Shown here piece after piece: positions 46,010-57,807 of a DNA stretch of 64,000 nucleotides. How positions within the stretch are numbered: the stretch's first letter is position 1; each line of letters starts with the position of its first letter. Source of the DNA: Microvelia longipes. Taxonomy: Eukaryota; Arthropoda; Insecta; Hemiptera; Veliidae. Both the position numbers and the translations under genes were made by a program. The notes under the pieces are model-generated. The model saw only the letters and a program-made list of their open reading frames with translations, was not told where the DNA came from and made no database searches. The DNA lies in assembly GCA_018340805.1 (NCBI GenBank), contig JACMZG010000008.1, positions 25,794,967-25,858,966 of the forward strand, in the 5' to 3' direction.

Positions 46010-47960
46010 AATATTATCTGGTAACTTTGCTCACTGATATCTCAAATTAGAAGTCACGCAACTTAATTAAAATTTATAATTTTAAATTGAATTCTATCAT
46101 TAAAATAAAATGTTATTAATTAATTCCATTCTTTGATAAGAACGTCTACTATGTAATTTAATCACGTGGCCTGTGGTAATTTTTTCTCCATTGAAAATAA
46201 TTGAATAAAGTTTTCTAAAGGTGAAGAGTAAAATTTGGTCAGGTAGTCGAGAGTACTTCTCTCACTCGTAATTTATTCTGAGCAGAATTGTTTGCATATT
46301 TTACTTTTATAGTCTTCTCTTTTTATTCGTTTTTGTTAGGTATCTTCATTTATTTTATTCATTGTTTAACACCTTTTGTTAACTCGTTGTTTTAATCATT
46401 CCTTTTAAATTATCAACTATGACCTAGGGTTTATATTTCTTCTTTTGTATATTTCTTATTGTTAAGGGAAAAGTCGGATAAATAAATATAATTCAATAAA
46501 CAAAAATCAATCTACGTCTCTAAGAGGCCTTAAACTTTTTAAAAAGAACCTATTCTATCTTTCTCTTTATTTTATTTATTTGTTTTTCTTATCTCGGATA
46601 TATTTTTGAATGGATATATTTTCTACTTTTATTTATTGATATTCTTTACAGCTCCTAAAATATGGTCTAGTTTATAGTAAATTTATTGCTTCTACTATTT
46701 TTACTATTAGGCTTCTTATCGTAATTTAAAGAGATAGTTGTCAGGTTGGCAATACCAATGGCGAAAAACGAGACGGTGATCAAAACTTTTTTTATCATAC
46801 GACTAGCATGGGAGCTGATCAAAATTATTCATTTTTTCTATATTGTTACTTAAGTTAAAATAAATGAGTTAAAACTAATAAAACGACTATTGGTGGTAAA
46901 AAATTGTCAATATTTTATACATAAATACTTCGATTTTAAGCACCCTAAAATTAATTAAAATAGATAACTTCAAAAATTTATAGGTAAATATTTAAAAATT
47001 TAGAAACCCATATACATATTATATTTATTATATATTATAATAATTATACAGATTACCCTTTTGTTATTAATTTCTTGTCAGCGACGGTGGCGCTATTACG
47101 GACTTTGAATCGTAAATAGTAAATTATTGAAGTGGCAGCATTGACTGGTAATATCGGGCTACTTCATTTTTCAAACATTGCTGTAAGTATATGGGGGATT
47201 TGAAAAAAAGTTGATTCATTTAAATGTGTTCCAACATTTTTGGGTCGTTAAATTGTTTTTTCTTATACTCACTTAAAAAAAATGAACTCTTAAATATTAT
47301 TGTCGAATGATAAAAATCAGTTTATATGAAAAATCACATAGTAAAAAGTAGGATGTGGACAAAATGATTTGTAGCGGGAAGTCGAGAAACTCCACGCATA
47401 AGGAAGCTTACATCAGGCCTGGACCGGCTTATCAGGCAACCGGGCGCGCCCCCTCGGTCTCATTTATTAAAAAAAGGACAATAAAAGAAAAGATGAGATA
47501 ATGAGTAATTTTTTGCATTACATTCATATTTTAGGACTTCGCGCCCTCACTGTCAAGAGAAGAACCGCCTCAATCTAGTTGTAGTTATGACCATGTGCCT
47601 TTACTGTTGAAAAGAGAACGCCATAATCTTGATGTATTTAAGACCTTACACCCTTCTTGTTAAAAGACGTACAATTACGCCCTCGATCTTGATTAATTCA
47701 AGCCCTTGAGCCCTCTCTCTTGTTAGAAGTAAGCTCTTATAGCTTGCTCGAATAGGATTAATATAATTTGGAAAACGAAAATGCTTAGGCTCGCTAGACT
47801 AGTCGTAAAGAGATTAATAGTATAAAAGATTAGCTGTATTTTTATTAATTATATTAATATAGATTAATACTCGGGCTTGCTACACATAATATAATAGGCT
47901 AATAGTATAGATTAATAGAAATGTTAATGCTCGTTCTTGCAACGCTTACCCCATAAGATT
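46010..47960. other. AT-rich intronic stretch without genes
   Basis: No gene or known element recognised. 47380-47760 is somewhat less AT-rich and repeats the words CGCCCTC and GACCTT..CCC, but no frame or family could be supported. Confidence 0.45.
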
Positions 47961-47962
47961 AA

Positions 47963-48838
47963 TCCAATCCAGCACAGAAGATGGCTGTGGTAAACTCCTT
48001 GGTCTCAAGAGGCTTTAGAATTAGTGACAAAGAATACTGGGACCAGGAGAAACTACACCTCCAGACAGCAATTACTAACAACGGCTATAAGAGAGAGGAC
48101 ATCAACAGGACAATCCGTCGTTATGAACAGGCATCAACCAGCGAGAAAGAGAGACAAGAACACAGGAGGAAGGCGTATCTACAATATGTCAGAGGAGCTA
48201 CGGATAGGATCAGCAAGGTTCTGGCACGCAACAATGTTAGTACTATCTTCTGTACCTGTTCCACTGCCAGAAATTTCCTTGGAAGTGTTAAAGATGCCCT
48301 TCTAAGGAAAACTAGTGGTGTCTATAAGATCCCTTGTAGCTGTGGAAAAGTCTACATCGGAAAAACAGGCAGACTCATATTTACGCGTTTAGCCAAGCAC
48401 ATCAAACACACCATTGACGACGATTGTCGGTCCGCGGTCTCAGAACATTCACGAGATACTGGTCATCTTATTAATTTTGAGAAAACCGAGGTACTAGCGA
48501 ATGTTTCTCGATATCGTGACAGGCTCGTCAGGGAAGCTATTGAGATTGCTAAGCATTGGAATAACATCAACAGGGACACGGGGTTGAAGATTTCCAACAC
48601 TTGGACAACGCTTATTTCTTAACTACGTGTTTCAGATAATTCCCTTAGCCAATCTCAGCCTTTAACTACATCACGCAGCACACAGCCACCGATTACGTCA
48701 ATCCACGGAAATCCCCCATTTGCCAGTTCATCAACCAGACTGGACACCCTTACGCGACCTTCAAGTGGTTTACGTTATACTGGACCTTCGAACCCTATTA
48801 TCCCTTCTTATGGCTATAATCTTCGTCCTCGAAGATAA
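47963..48838 (+). pseudogene. Penelope-like element, linker and GIY-YIG endonuclease (5'-truncated)
   Basis: The frame opens after a stop at 47960-47962. The linker is AVVNSLVSRGFRISDKEYWD to LQTAITNNGYKREDINRTIR, typical of the segment after the Penelope reverse transcriptase; the RT itself is absent. The GIY-YIG domain follows: GVYKIPCSCGKVYIGKTGR, then LAKHIKHTI, SAVSEHSRDTGHLINFEKTE and REAIEIAKHWNNINRDTG. A TAA at 48620-48622 stops the frame, yet the same frame stays open for 71 more codons. It ends GYNLRPRR at a TAA (48836-48838), a C-terminal motif common in retroelement proteins, so the first stop is probably a late nonsense mutation. The endonuclease nicks target DNA for insertion in this family. 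Confidence 0.85.
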
Positions 48839-49075
48839 GGTCAGAGACAGGTATAAATAGGGCTTCCATCGTTTTAAGCAAATCAGCCCTAGAGTTGCAG
48901 TTTTTAGTTTAGAGTTTACGTTTAGACCAGAGAGCTCGAAACTGTGTGTTGATTTGAACTGACGACTAAGATGTTGGAGCGTAAGAAGCACCGGACTTCC
49001 TTGTGCCTGGAGGTTAAATATGACTTGGAGGAGTTAAAACTATAAGAGTAAGCATTTGATCTATTGACTGTAATA
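48839..49075 (+). promoter_or_regulatory. Penelope-like 3' region with TATA-like box
   Basis: Contains TATAAATA at 48852-48859, followed by GC-richer sequence distinct from the surroundings up to about 49075. Penelope elements often carry terminal repeats with promoter and hammerhead. Here CTGACGA occurs at about 48959, but no GAAA box follows at the right spacing, so no ribozyme is called. Confidence 0.35.
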
Positions 49076-49640
49076 AAGCTGTTAACGGCTCCAAGCTAAA
49101 TAATTGTTGATTTACGGTTTTGTTGATTTACAAATATGTCCATTTTTTTAGACTTAATAATTTCTATTTGTTATAAGAAAAGGAAACTCAATAACTTTGT
49201 CGGGTCTTAATTCTAAGCTTTTAAAAGAAGTTTCCGATATGTGTTTTAGAAGTTGGCTCTTAAAAAAATTGATAAATAACAACGTATATCTAACAACATG
49301 TTTACATAAATTAATATTTAAACATAATTTACATTTTGTTTAAATATTACTACTCGTGAAGGTAAGATCCAAAAAGATTTAAGAGCTAAGTGTAGTACTT
49401 AGTTGTTTCTCTTAGAATCAATATTTGTAACATAATTTCCATAAAAAAATTTGTATTTGCATTAGAGATACCAAATTTTAATGTTAATATTACAAATTTC
49501 CATATTAATATTATATCTTATAAATAATGCGTAAAATTATCATGAAAGTAGTTAAGGTAATGTAAGTTTATATCATGCTAACACAATATTATGTTTATGG
49601 ATTTTTTACTTCATATGTATCAACAGAAAAATAATAAATC
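49076..49640. other. AT-rich intronic stretch without genes
   Basis: Nothing recognisable on either strand. Confidence 0.5.
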
Positions 49641-49644
49641 AGGT

Positions 49645-50095
49645 ACGGGGTACCTCGGAACTTTTCCTTATCACATCGGATTCGCTGCGCTCATCCTCCC
49701 TACTTCGGACTATCCTCGCTCGTTATCTGAATATACAATTCGCCAAATTTATACTGCAGCATGTCTTCGGACCCACTTCGCTCGTCTTCAGATGGTAAAT
49801 GCATCCGTTTCATTATCAGCGGTCACCCATACAGCACTGACCACGCTCAATGCTGTTTAACTTTTATGATCTAACAAAAATCATGGATATACTTGTCGTA
49901 TTAAAAGAAAACTTAGAGCCATCTTTACTACATAACAGTATATACTTGTACTTTATTTCAACTCAATTGGATTGTTTTTCGATTTTTGACAATTTTTTTA
50001 AAAAATACACACGAGTCATTTGATAAAAATTGAACTAATGCTGATAATGAGATGAAACTTGGCACATAGGTTAGTCTTATACATGGCTACTAAAT
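49645..50095 (-). repeat. 5S-like dispersed repeat with the best-kept core
   Basis: Minus-strand reading. The middle block is followed by the core at 49810-49874: GATCATAAAAGTTAAACAGC, GAGCGTGGTCAGTGCTGTAT, GGGTGACCGCTGATAATG. The tail has GACGAGCGAAGTGGGTCCG and GGATGAGCGCAGCGAATCCG, then CCGAGGTACCCCGTACC. The GTTAAGCA (A-box) and GGTCAGT...GGGTGACCGC (C-box) spacing equals that of a 5S rRNA gene. Confidence 0.75.
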
Positions 50096-50164
50096 TTTTC
50101 AAAGAAAACTTTCTTTGAAATGCATGTTTTCTTGCATATAAATCTAAGTTTTTGGTATTTATTT

Positions 50165-50450
50165 AACAACCACAGCAGCAGCACAACTTATTATTTATTT
50201 TTTTTTAATTTTTCAAATAAAATGCGCATATTTATACTATAGATTATACATTATATAGCTCAGCATTGTTTGTACTTACTTGAAGCTTACATCATGCTAA
50301 ATTTTTAGCGCATTTTCTTTGAAAAATTCGAAAAATTAAATTATTAATTATGACGTTAGATCTCAGGTTGTTAGATGAATTTTTAAGCTCGGAAACACGC
50401 ATTCCAAAGGAAATTTTCCCGACATGTGGACCGCCGCGCCAAAAATTTTC
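50165..50450. repeat. Decayed MITE copy plus foldback arm
   Basis: 50165-50375 matches the MITE at 503-697 at both ends, with decay (AACAACC..GCAGCACAACTT and the inverse TGACGTTAGATCTCAGGTTGTT). 50385-50450 is an arm of the GGCGCGG foldback family. The two also neighbour one another near 319-697 and 63190-63350. Confidence 0.55.
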
Positions 50451-50518
50451 TTTATCTCCAGAAGGGTAATAATCAAAACATTTAGGGGCTTGTTTTTATG
50501 TAATAATGACTGTCATTA

Positions 50519-50567
50519 TAACCCGGCAGAAATAATAATTTATTATTTCCCGCCGGGTTATCCAGCT
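50519..50567. repeat. Hairpin with ATAACCCGGC/GCCGGGTTAT arms
   Basis: Near-perfect palindrome with an AT-rich stem extension (aaataataa/tattattt). The CATTATAACCC word recurs at the ends of the foldback at 51101-51330. Confidence 0.75.
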
Positions 50568-51100
50568 TAGCCAACTTAATTATTGAGTAGTTAAAATTAC
50601 AGATTCAAATAATTCTGTAAACAAAAAATTTCTTTATCAAATCTGTTTTGACGATAATTACCTACTTTTTTTACTAAGTTTTTCTTATCTTTCAAGTAAT
50701 ATTCCTGTTATATTTATCATAAAAGGATTTAGTGCGGTTGTTTACGATGGAAAGTGATAAAGAAATGATAGTAAACGACATAGATGATTGTTTCCCGATA
50801 TCCCCGATAATCCTTAACCGTCTTGTATAGATGACGAAGCAAATACGGTTAAAACAATTTATTGCCGAATAAATCTAAAAAGTTGTATGATAAGGCGTAT
50901 ATTTAGGTATTTATATATTTTTGTTTATATGATATTGTTTGTTATGTATGTATGTGGTTATGTTGTATGTATAGTAATTATACAATGTATTTTGTTAATT
51001 TTTTCATAAAATAGTATTAATTATGTTTCACTGATTCTATATATAAACAAATACAGTTTTTTTTTATATATTAGTTTTTCCTTCTGGAGATAAAATTTTG

Positions 51101-51330
51101 TATGCACCACGTGAATAATGCCCTATTATAACCCTCGTCAAATTATCTCCCTCGGCAAGCCTCGGGAGCTAATTATAATTAATCCCTCGGCTAAAGCCTC
51201 GGGATTAACATAAATAATTCCCTCGGCTTGCGCCTCGGGATTTATAAATCATGATTCCTTCGGCTTTCAGCCTTAGGAATCATTACAGTGACCAGGGTTA
51301 TAATGGGGGTCATTATTCACTAGGTGCATA
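51101..51330. mobile_element. Foldback made of stacked TCGGC hairpins
   Basis: About 40-bp inverted ends (TATGCACC..GTGAATAATG and ATTATAACCCT at the left; the inverse at 51293-51330). Between them stand four successive small hairpins of about 40 bp period: CCCTCGGCAAGCCTCGGGA, CCCTCGGCTAAAGCCTCGGGA-like, CCCTCGGCTTGCGCCTCGGGA-like and CCTTCGGCTTTCAGCCTTAGG. No ORF. Similar small hairpins occur at 44391-44481. Confidence 0.7.
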
Positions 51331-51549
51331 AATAACTATTTTCATCTTGATTAGTTTAGCTAGCAATGTTTTTTAAAATATAACAGATTTAAACTTACTA
51401 AACAACGGTTTTAGTTAGTCACCAGTTTAAGTTGCCGAGCGTTTTCCCCTTGGTGTCAAAGTTATAAAACTTCATGGAACCATCATTAGATCAAATACTT
51501 TTTCTCTACACGCCTTGCCTTTTATAAACGCAAATCGTTGTCTTAGTTT

Positions 51550-52045
51550 CTTCATTTATTAGCTTGCTACATCTACTAACGTACTATATCTATTAGCTTG
51601 CTATATATCTACTAGTGTACTAAACCTATAAGCTTACTACATCAATTTGCTTTCTACATCTATTAGCTTACTATCTCTATTAGCGTAGTACATTAATTTA
51701 CTTACTATATGTAATAGGTTAGGTTTAGGTTACTACATCAATTTGCTTTCTACATCTAGTAGCTTACTATATCTTTTAGCTTAGGTTACTAAATCAATTT
51801 GCTTACTATCTATTAGCTTAGGTTTAGGTTACTACATCAATTTGCTTTCTACATCTACATCTAGCTTACTATATCTTTTAGCTTAGGTTACTAAATCAAT
51901 TGCTACAATATCTATTAGCTTAGGTTTAGGTTACTACATCAATTTGCTTTCTACATCTAGTAGCTTACTATATCTTTAGCTTAGGTTACTACATCAATTT
52001 GCTTAATATATCTATTAGCTTACTATATCTATTAACTTACTACGT
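51550..52045 (+). repeat. Minisatellite of TTAGCTTACTAcATC-type units
   Basis: Irregular units built from CTACATCAATTTGCTTTCTA, CATCTAGTAGCTTACTATAT and TTTAGCTTAGGTTACTA, arranged in a higher-order repeat of about 100-130 bp seen about four times (near 51720, 51815, 51910 and 51985). No coding frame persists. Confidence 0.8.
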
Positions 52046-52049
52046 CTAT

Positions 52050-52740
52050 TAAACTAAATTTAAAAAATACTTTCAACCGTAAAATCTCTCTATGTCAGCC
52101 AAAAACATTTTTTAACATTAAAACTCAACTTGGTACTCGTAAGTTGGTTTAGCAGATTTTTAAGCTTAGTGTTGCCATCAATGTCAACAAATTTTTATCA
52201 GAGTTTTCTCTGACCCACTTTTTACATCCTTTAGATAACTTGCTTAAATTTACAGATCCTATAAACTTTTCAGTTTTAAAAGAAACTTTACTGTAAAATA
52301 TATATATACATAACATCTCTAAAGCATAAATCGTAAAACATTTTTATAGTTTAACTATTTTTTAAAAGTTAAAGTTAAAGTAAAATAATCTAGATCATTT
52401 AAGTAAAGCATTTTTATTATTTTTACTGTGGCTTCGTTTCCTGGATGAATTGTCCACTTATTTCTTTTCTAGATTTTTTCAGTTTTTTTTTAGATAAAAA
52501 AGGAATTTGAAAATAAAAATATTGGTTTTATATGGGTTCTGGTGTAGAACTAAACCACTAATAAAAAACGTTCTAATTTTCTAAAATATGAAGTAGAGAT
52601 ATAATACTATTTTTAACTTATATTAAATATTATAAAAAGAAATCTATATAAAAATATTTCTATAATATTTATATATAAAAAAAATATTTTATATATAATT
52701 CTTATAATGAAACAGTATACTCATATTTTTGATTTTTCTT
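52050..52740. other. AT-rich intronic stretch without genes
   Basis: Nothing recognisable; very AT-rich near its end. Confidence 0.5.
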
Positions 52741-52985
52741 ATTTATGCCATATGCAGGATAATTAATGTGTTCGCACTACAAATCCGCAACCAGAATTTC
52801 TCCTTAAATATCTGTTTCAGGTGTTTTGAAACTCTCCTGATTATTTTTTTTTCAAGTTGTCTCTGTGTATGTTTATGTTTGTTATCATCACAGCTTTCTG
52901 TGTGTGTGCATGCTAGACTGTTGAAACATAAAACCAGAGGCCTTCGGTCTTTTGGCCACATGATTTTTGTCCTGTAGTAATTTAA
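52740..52985 (+). repeat. 5S-like dispersed repeat, head portion
   Basis: Contains CAGGTGTTTTGAAACTCTCC, TTCAAGTTGTCTCTGTGTATG and GTTATCATCACAG, the head block of the family. Short open frames here are chance. Confidence 0.55.
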
Positions 52986-53044
52986 GTATTAGTTGTATTG
53001 TAAGTGGCAGACTGCCACAATATCATTGGACTTCCATAATCGAA

Positions 53045-53200
53045 GAAAAAAAGTACCCGGGAAAAAAACACAGGGAAAAAGTACACAGGAACAAAAATAC
53101 AGGAAAAAAATACACGGAAAAAAAGTTCAACGGAAAAAAATACACGCAAAAATATACACGGGGACAATTTACAGAGAAAAAAAAATATTCAAAATAGGCA
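53045..53200 (+). repeat. Minisatellite of GGAAAAAAATACAC-type units
   Basis: About nine units of 15-19 bp (variants AGGAAAAAAATACAC, CGGAAAAAAATACACG, AGGGAAAAAGTACAC). The Lys-rich open frames across it are artefacts. A short inverted copy lies at 53995-54050. Confidence 0.85.
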
Positions 53201-53269
53201 TACACCTTAAACGATCTAACAATTTTCTGGATATTTAGATTAGATTAGATTTAGATAATTTGTATTAGA

Positions 53270-53490
53270 ACTTTTCCTTGTTACATCGGATTCGCTTAGC
53301 TCGTCCTCAGAATATACCAGTCGCCAAATGTATACTGTAACACGTCTTCAGACTCGCTTCGCTCGTTCTCTGATAGTAAATACATCCGTTTCATTTTCAG
53401 CGGTCACCCATGCAGCACTGGCCACGCACAATGCTGCTTGACTTTATTGATCAAACCAAAATGGATATACTTAATGAAGTTAAACGAAAC
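53270..53490 (-). repeat. 5S-like dispersed repeat, inverted arm
   Basis: Minus-strand core near 53395-53460 (GTTAAGCAGCATTG.., CATGGGTGACCGCTGAAAATG as inverse) with tail unit GAACGAGCGAAGCGAGTC. Faces the copy at 53575-53910. Confidence 0.75.
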
Positions 53491-53574
53491 TTAATGTATT
53501 TATTTAATACGTGAAGGTAGACATGTACTAAATTTTAACTCAATAATGTTATTTTTAATTTTTTTCCAAATTTT

Positions 53575-53910
53575 CGATGTGATTGGATTAGGATTTAGAC
53601 GCATGTAGCCATGTATAAGACTTACATAACTTTCGTTTAAATACATTAAGTATATCCATGATTTTTGTTCGATCATAAAAATTAAACAGCCTTGAGCGTG
53701 AGTAGTGCATGTATGAGTAACCACTAAGAATAAAACGGATGTATTAACTATCTGAGGAAGAGTGAAGGAGTCCGAAGAAGTGTTGCCGTATAAATTTGGC
53801 GAATTGTATATTTTGAGCACGAGCGGCGAGTCCAATGTAGGGAGGATCAGCGTAGCAAATCCGATGTGACGAGGAATAGTTCCGAGGTACATCGTACCCA
53901 ATTTTTAGAT
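53575..53910 (+). repeat. 5S-like dispersed repeat, direct arm
   Basis: Middle block, core near 53670-53735 (GATCATAAAAATTAAACAGCC, TATGAGTAACCACTAAGAAT), tail and GGTACATCGTACCC end. With 53270-53490 it makes a head-to-head foldback. Confidence 0.75.
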
Positions 53911-53994
53911 TTAATCTATATATCCAGTTAATTATTAACAATTTTACGTTGTACTTATACTGAATAATTGTTTTATGTCATATTTTTCCTCTTG

Positions 53995-54050
53995 TCATTT
54001 TTTTTCGTGCACTTTTTTCCGTGTACTTTTTCCTGTTTTTTTTGTTTTTA
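53995..54050 (-). repeat. Inverted partner of the GGAAAAAAATACAC minisatellite
   Basis: TTTTTTTTCGTGCACTTTTT, CCGTGTACTTTTTCCTG: the inverse of units in 53045-53200, 800 bp away. Confidence 0.7.
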
Positions 54051-54400
54051 TTCTATTTATTCTAGTTATATGTTTATTGTTTTTATTCTTCAACAAAGTT
54101 TATGCTGAGACAGTGTTCCTAAAAAGGGTCGTTGTCGACGTATGGTTTTTAGCACACGGAGCACAGCCTAAAGGAAGCGCCATGTGCTAGTATCAGTTGC
54201 CTTGCCGGTCGAGAGGGATGTTAAAGGTGAGTTTGCTGGTGAGGTTTAAGAGAAACACATCAATGCGGTTGCATCTGGCATCGGCTGAAGAACACAATAA
54301 AAAATATAGGCTGGCAGGAATAGTTTGATTTTACCAATTAAAATTATAAACATAGCAAGAGTCACCTAACTGACGTAGGGGACTTACGGTTGTTTATATG

Positions 54401-55740
<1,340 letters not shown>

Positions 55741-55756
55741 TACGAGAAAATTATTA

Positions 55757-56714
55757 TTTTTTTTTTATTTTTTTTTTTTTACGCTTTAACCCGTAGGGTC
55801 ATTTAGCGTTTTCCCCTTACTCAAATCTCACTCAACATTAACACCTGAGTTTGTACACATCCAACCATCTAGGAAGCACCCCCTCCGTACATGGTAGCAC
55901 ATGTAACTGGTTCACAGTGTGTCTAGTTCATCCTGCCCGACCAGACTCTATCCAAACTCACTGCTCTGGCTAGTGCCCGCGACTAGTTCACAGTTTGCCT
56001 AGTTCATCTAGACCAGCTAGACTCTGGCTAGGTTCACCGTTCTGGCTAGCGCCGACTACTAGTTCACTGTGTGCTTCTTTCATCTAGTCTTACTAGCTCC
56101 TCTGATCACATTAGTCTCACTTGACCTCGTACTTCCAGTTTCACCAATCCTATCAGTTCCACTAGCATCACCAGACTCTAGCTAGGCTCACCGCTCTGGC
56201 CAGTCCAGCGCCACCCGACAAAAGAACTCTAGCACCCAGATGTCAGTGTGTACATACTCATTCTATAGCCCTGACCTGAAAGTCAAAGCTCTGCAGTGCT
56301 ATTAGGAGACGTCTGTCTTCAAGAACCGAGCACTTTGTTCCTAGTCACTTACGTTACTCGTGTCGCCGCCATCACTTTCACTGACTAAGTTTTCGGACAT
56401 ACAAAGGCTTAGTATATCTTTCCGACCTTCATCTCCCCCAGCCCGCAGAACATTAACTTTTCGTGAGCTAGAGACAACGGAAACGTGGATCCAGACTTGT
56501 CTCAGATGAAACTAGATCCAACCCCGCATTTGCGTATTAGTAGCCAAGGAAACCACGTAAAACCTTGGCTGGGTTGGCCGGCCTTGAATTCAAGACCTCC
56601 CGAGTGTACGGTACAAGGGATAACCTCATATTGAGGTCCTCCCCCGGCTGGATTTGAACCCTCGACCTCCAGGTCGAAAGGCGAGCGCTCTACCACTGAG
56701 CTACCGGACTCGGT
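55757..56714 (-). mobile_element. Long tRNA-headed SINE with 14-bp target duplications
   Basis: Minus-strand retroposon. The 5' end is tRNA-like: A box TAGCTCAGTGGTAGAGCG and B box GGGTTCAAATCC (within 56640-56705). A SINE body with ACGTGGTTTCC and ACGCAAATGCGGG follows (about 56520-56570), a central word pair shared with many arthropod SINEs. Then come about 700 bp of GC-richer sequence with an internal tandem repeat, and an A-rich tail (T run 55757-55780). CGAGAAAATTATTA flanks both sides (55743-55756 and 56715-56728). The anticodon arm is broken, so it is not a tRNA gene. At about 958 bp it is long for a SINE. Confidence 0.85.
55890..56100 (-). repeat. Internal tandem repeat of the long SINE
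   Basis: Two to three imperfect units of about 75-100 bp with ACTAGTTCACAGT, CTAGTTCATC, GACCAG..AGACTCT and CTCTGGCTAG. This expansion explains much of the extra length. Confidence 0.7.
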
Positions 56715-56829
56715 CGAGAAAATTATTAAATTTTATTTTGTAACATATTTATTAAAATATATTTACAATATATTTTAATTTTTCACTTTGGTTAAAATAA
56801 GGTGTATATGGTTTGGTAGTCGAAGTATT

Positions 56830-57075
56830 AGGACATTTTTGCTATTCGGATACTACGGATTGTTACTGTTATATTACGAATAGTTACTGCTACATTTCAG
56901 ATAGTTTCTGTTATATTACGAATAGTAACTGTTTCATTTCTGATAGTTTCTGTTATATTACGAATAGTAACTGTTACATTTCTGATAGTTACCGTCATAT
57001 TACGGTTAGTTACTGTTCTATTACGTGTTTTATTATGTGTTATTATTCTATTCGTGTTATATTACGGATAGTTAT
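56830..57075 (+). repeat. Minisatellite of 21/42-bp ATTACGAATAGTTACTG units
   Basis: About eleven 21-bp half-units alternate between TTACGAATAGTAACTGTTA and TTTCTGATAGTTTCTGTTA types, so the true period is 42 bp. The 101-codon open frame across it encodes only CYI-S/N-SYC repeats and is not a gene. Confidence 0.85.
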
Positions 57076-57617
57076 TATTAGAATTCGGATATCAATAAAG
57101 GTCGTAGAAGATATGTAACGATTGTCGTTGATCAATAGATATTATTGTAATCCTAAAGTTCAACGGGAAGAAGTTTGTAAATTTGCAATCGTTGGAAGTT
57201 TGATATCATATTCCAAGATGATTTGGTTTTATCATAAACGATATTTTGTATTTTACAAAACTGGAGCCTTTAGACTTTTTTAGTTTCTTGCCACAAAATT
57301 TAATGAAACGACTTTTTAAAAAAAAAAGAACTAAAGTTTGCTGTAATTTCCTGATGATAAAGGCGACATTGATGCTCGAATTACCGTATCGTTAATGGCA
57401 GACCATCCGGTCCATTTTGGAAGCAAAATATTAGATCTAGCTAACCTTTGGAGCGAAGCAATCTCGTTTTAGTGTATCTTGAAACAATCTTTATCTTTTG
57501 TTAACAAATTTTTTAACAATCTTTTGTTTATGTTGTTAATTATTCTTTAATTGTAATATTTTGTATAAATAAAAACAGGTTAATTACACAAAAGTCCTTT
57601 ATTGTATAATATATAAT

Positions 57618-57656
57618 AACTAAGCTTTCGACTAAAAATTAGTCATCATCAGAGTT
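57618..57656 (-). ncRNA. Hammerhead ribozyme, left arm of foldback copy 2
   Basis: Exact inverse of 57808-57846, so the minus-strand transcript carries the same complete core. A transcript through the whole element, in either direction, would contain one sense ribozyme and the complement of another, which could also pair as one long hairpin. Confidence 0.7.
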
Positions 57657-57807
57657 TAAAAAATATAAAATATAAAATAAAATACAATTTTACAAACTAC
57701 TTCATATTGCACCTTGGTATGGTTTGGTAAGCTATACCATACCATACCAAGGTGCAATATGAAGTAGTTTGTAAAATTGTATTTTATTTTATATTTTATA
57801 TTTTTTA

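Noticed and set aside
48950..49000. Hammerhead ribozyme in the Penelope-like 3' region
   Set aside because: CTGACGA is present, but no GAAA box follows a plausible stem II and no stem I pairing was found.
51550..52045. CRISPR-like array
   Set aside because: Repeats are imperfect, spacers are not unique, and the context is eukaryotic intronic DNA.
52967..53238. Lys-rich frames
   Set aside because: They follow the GGAAAAAAATACAC minisatellite; two frames are open equally well.
53500..53901. 133-codon minus-strand protein
   Set aside because: It is the antisense of a 5S-like repeat copy; similar open frames occur in other copies (49591-49860) only because of shared repeat sequence.
56640..56714. 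A tRNA gene on the minus strand
   Set aside because: A and B boxes are present, but the anticodon stem does not pair and the unit is the head of a 958-bp SINE with target duplications.
56813..57118. 101-codon frame with CYI/NSYC repeats
   Set aside because: It is a tandem repeat with a period divisible by three and has no protein motif.
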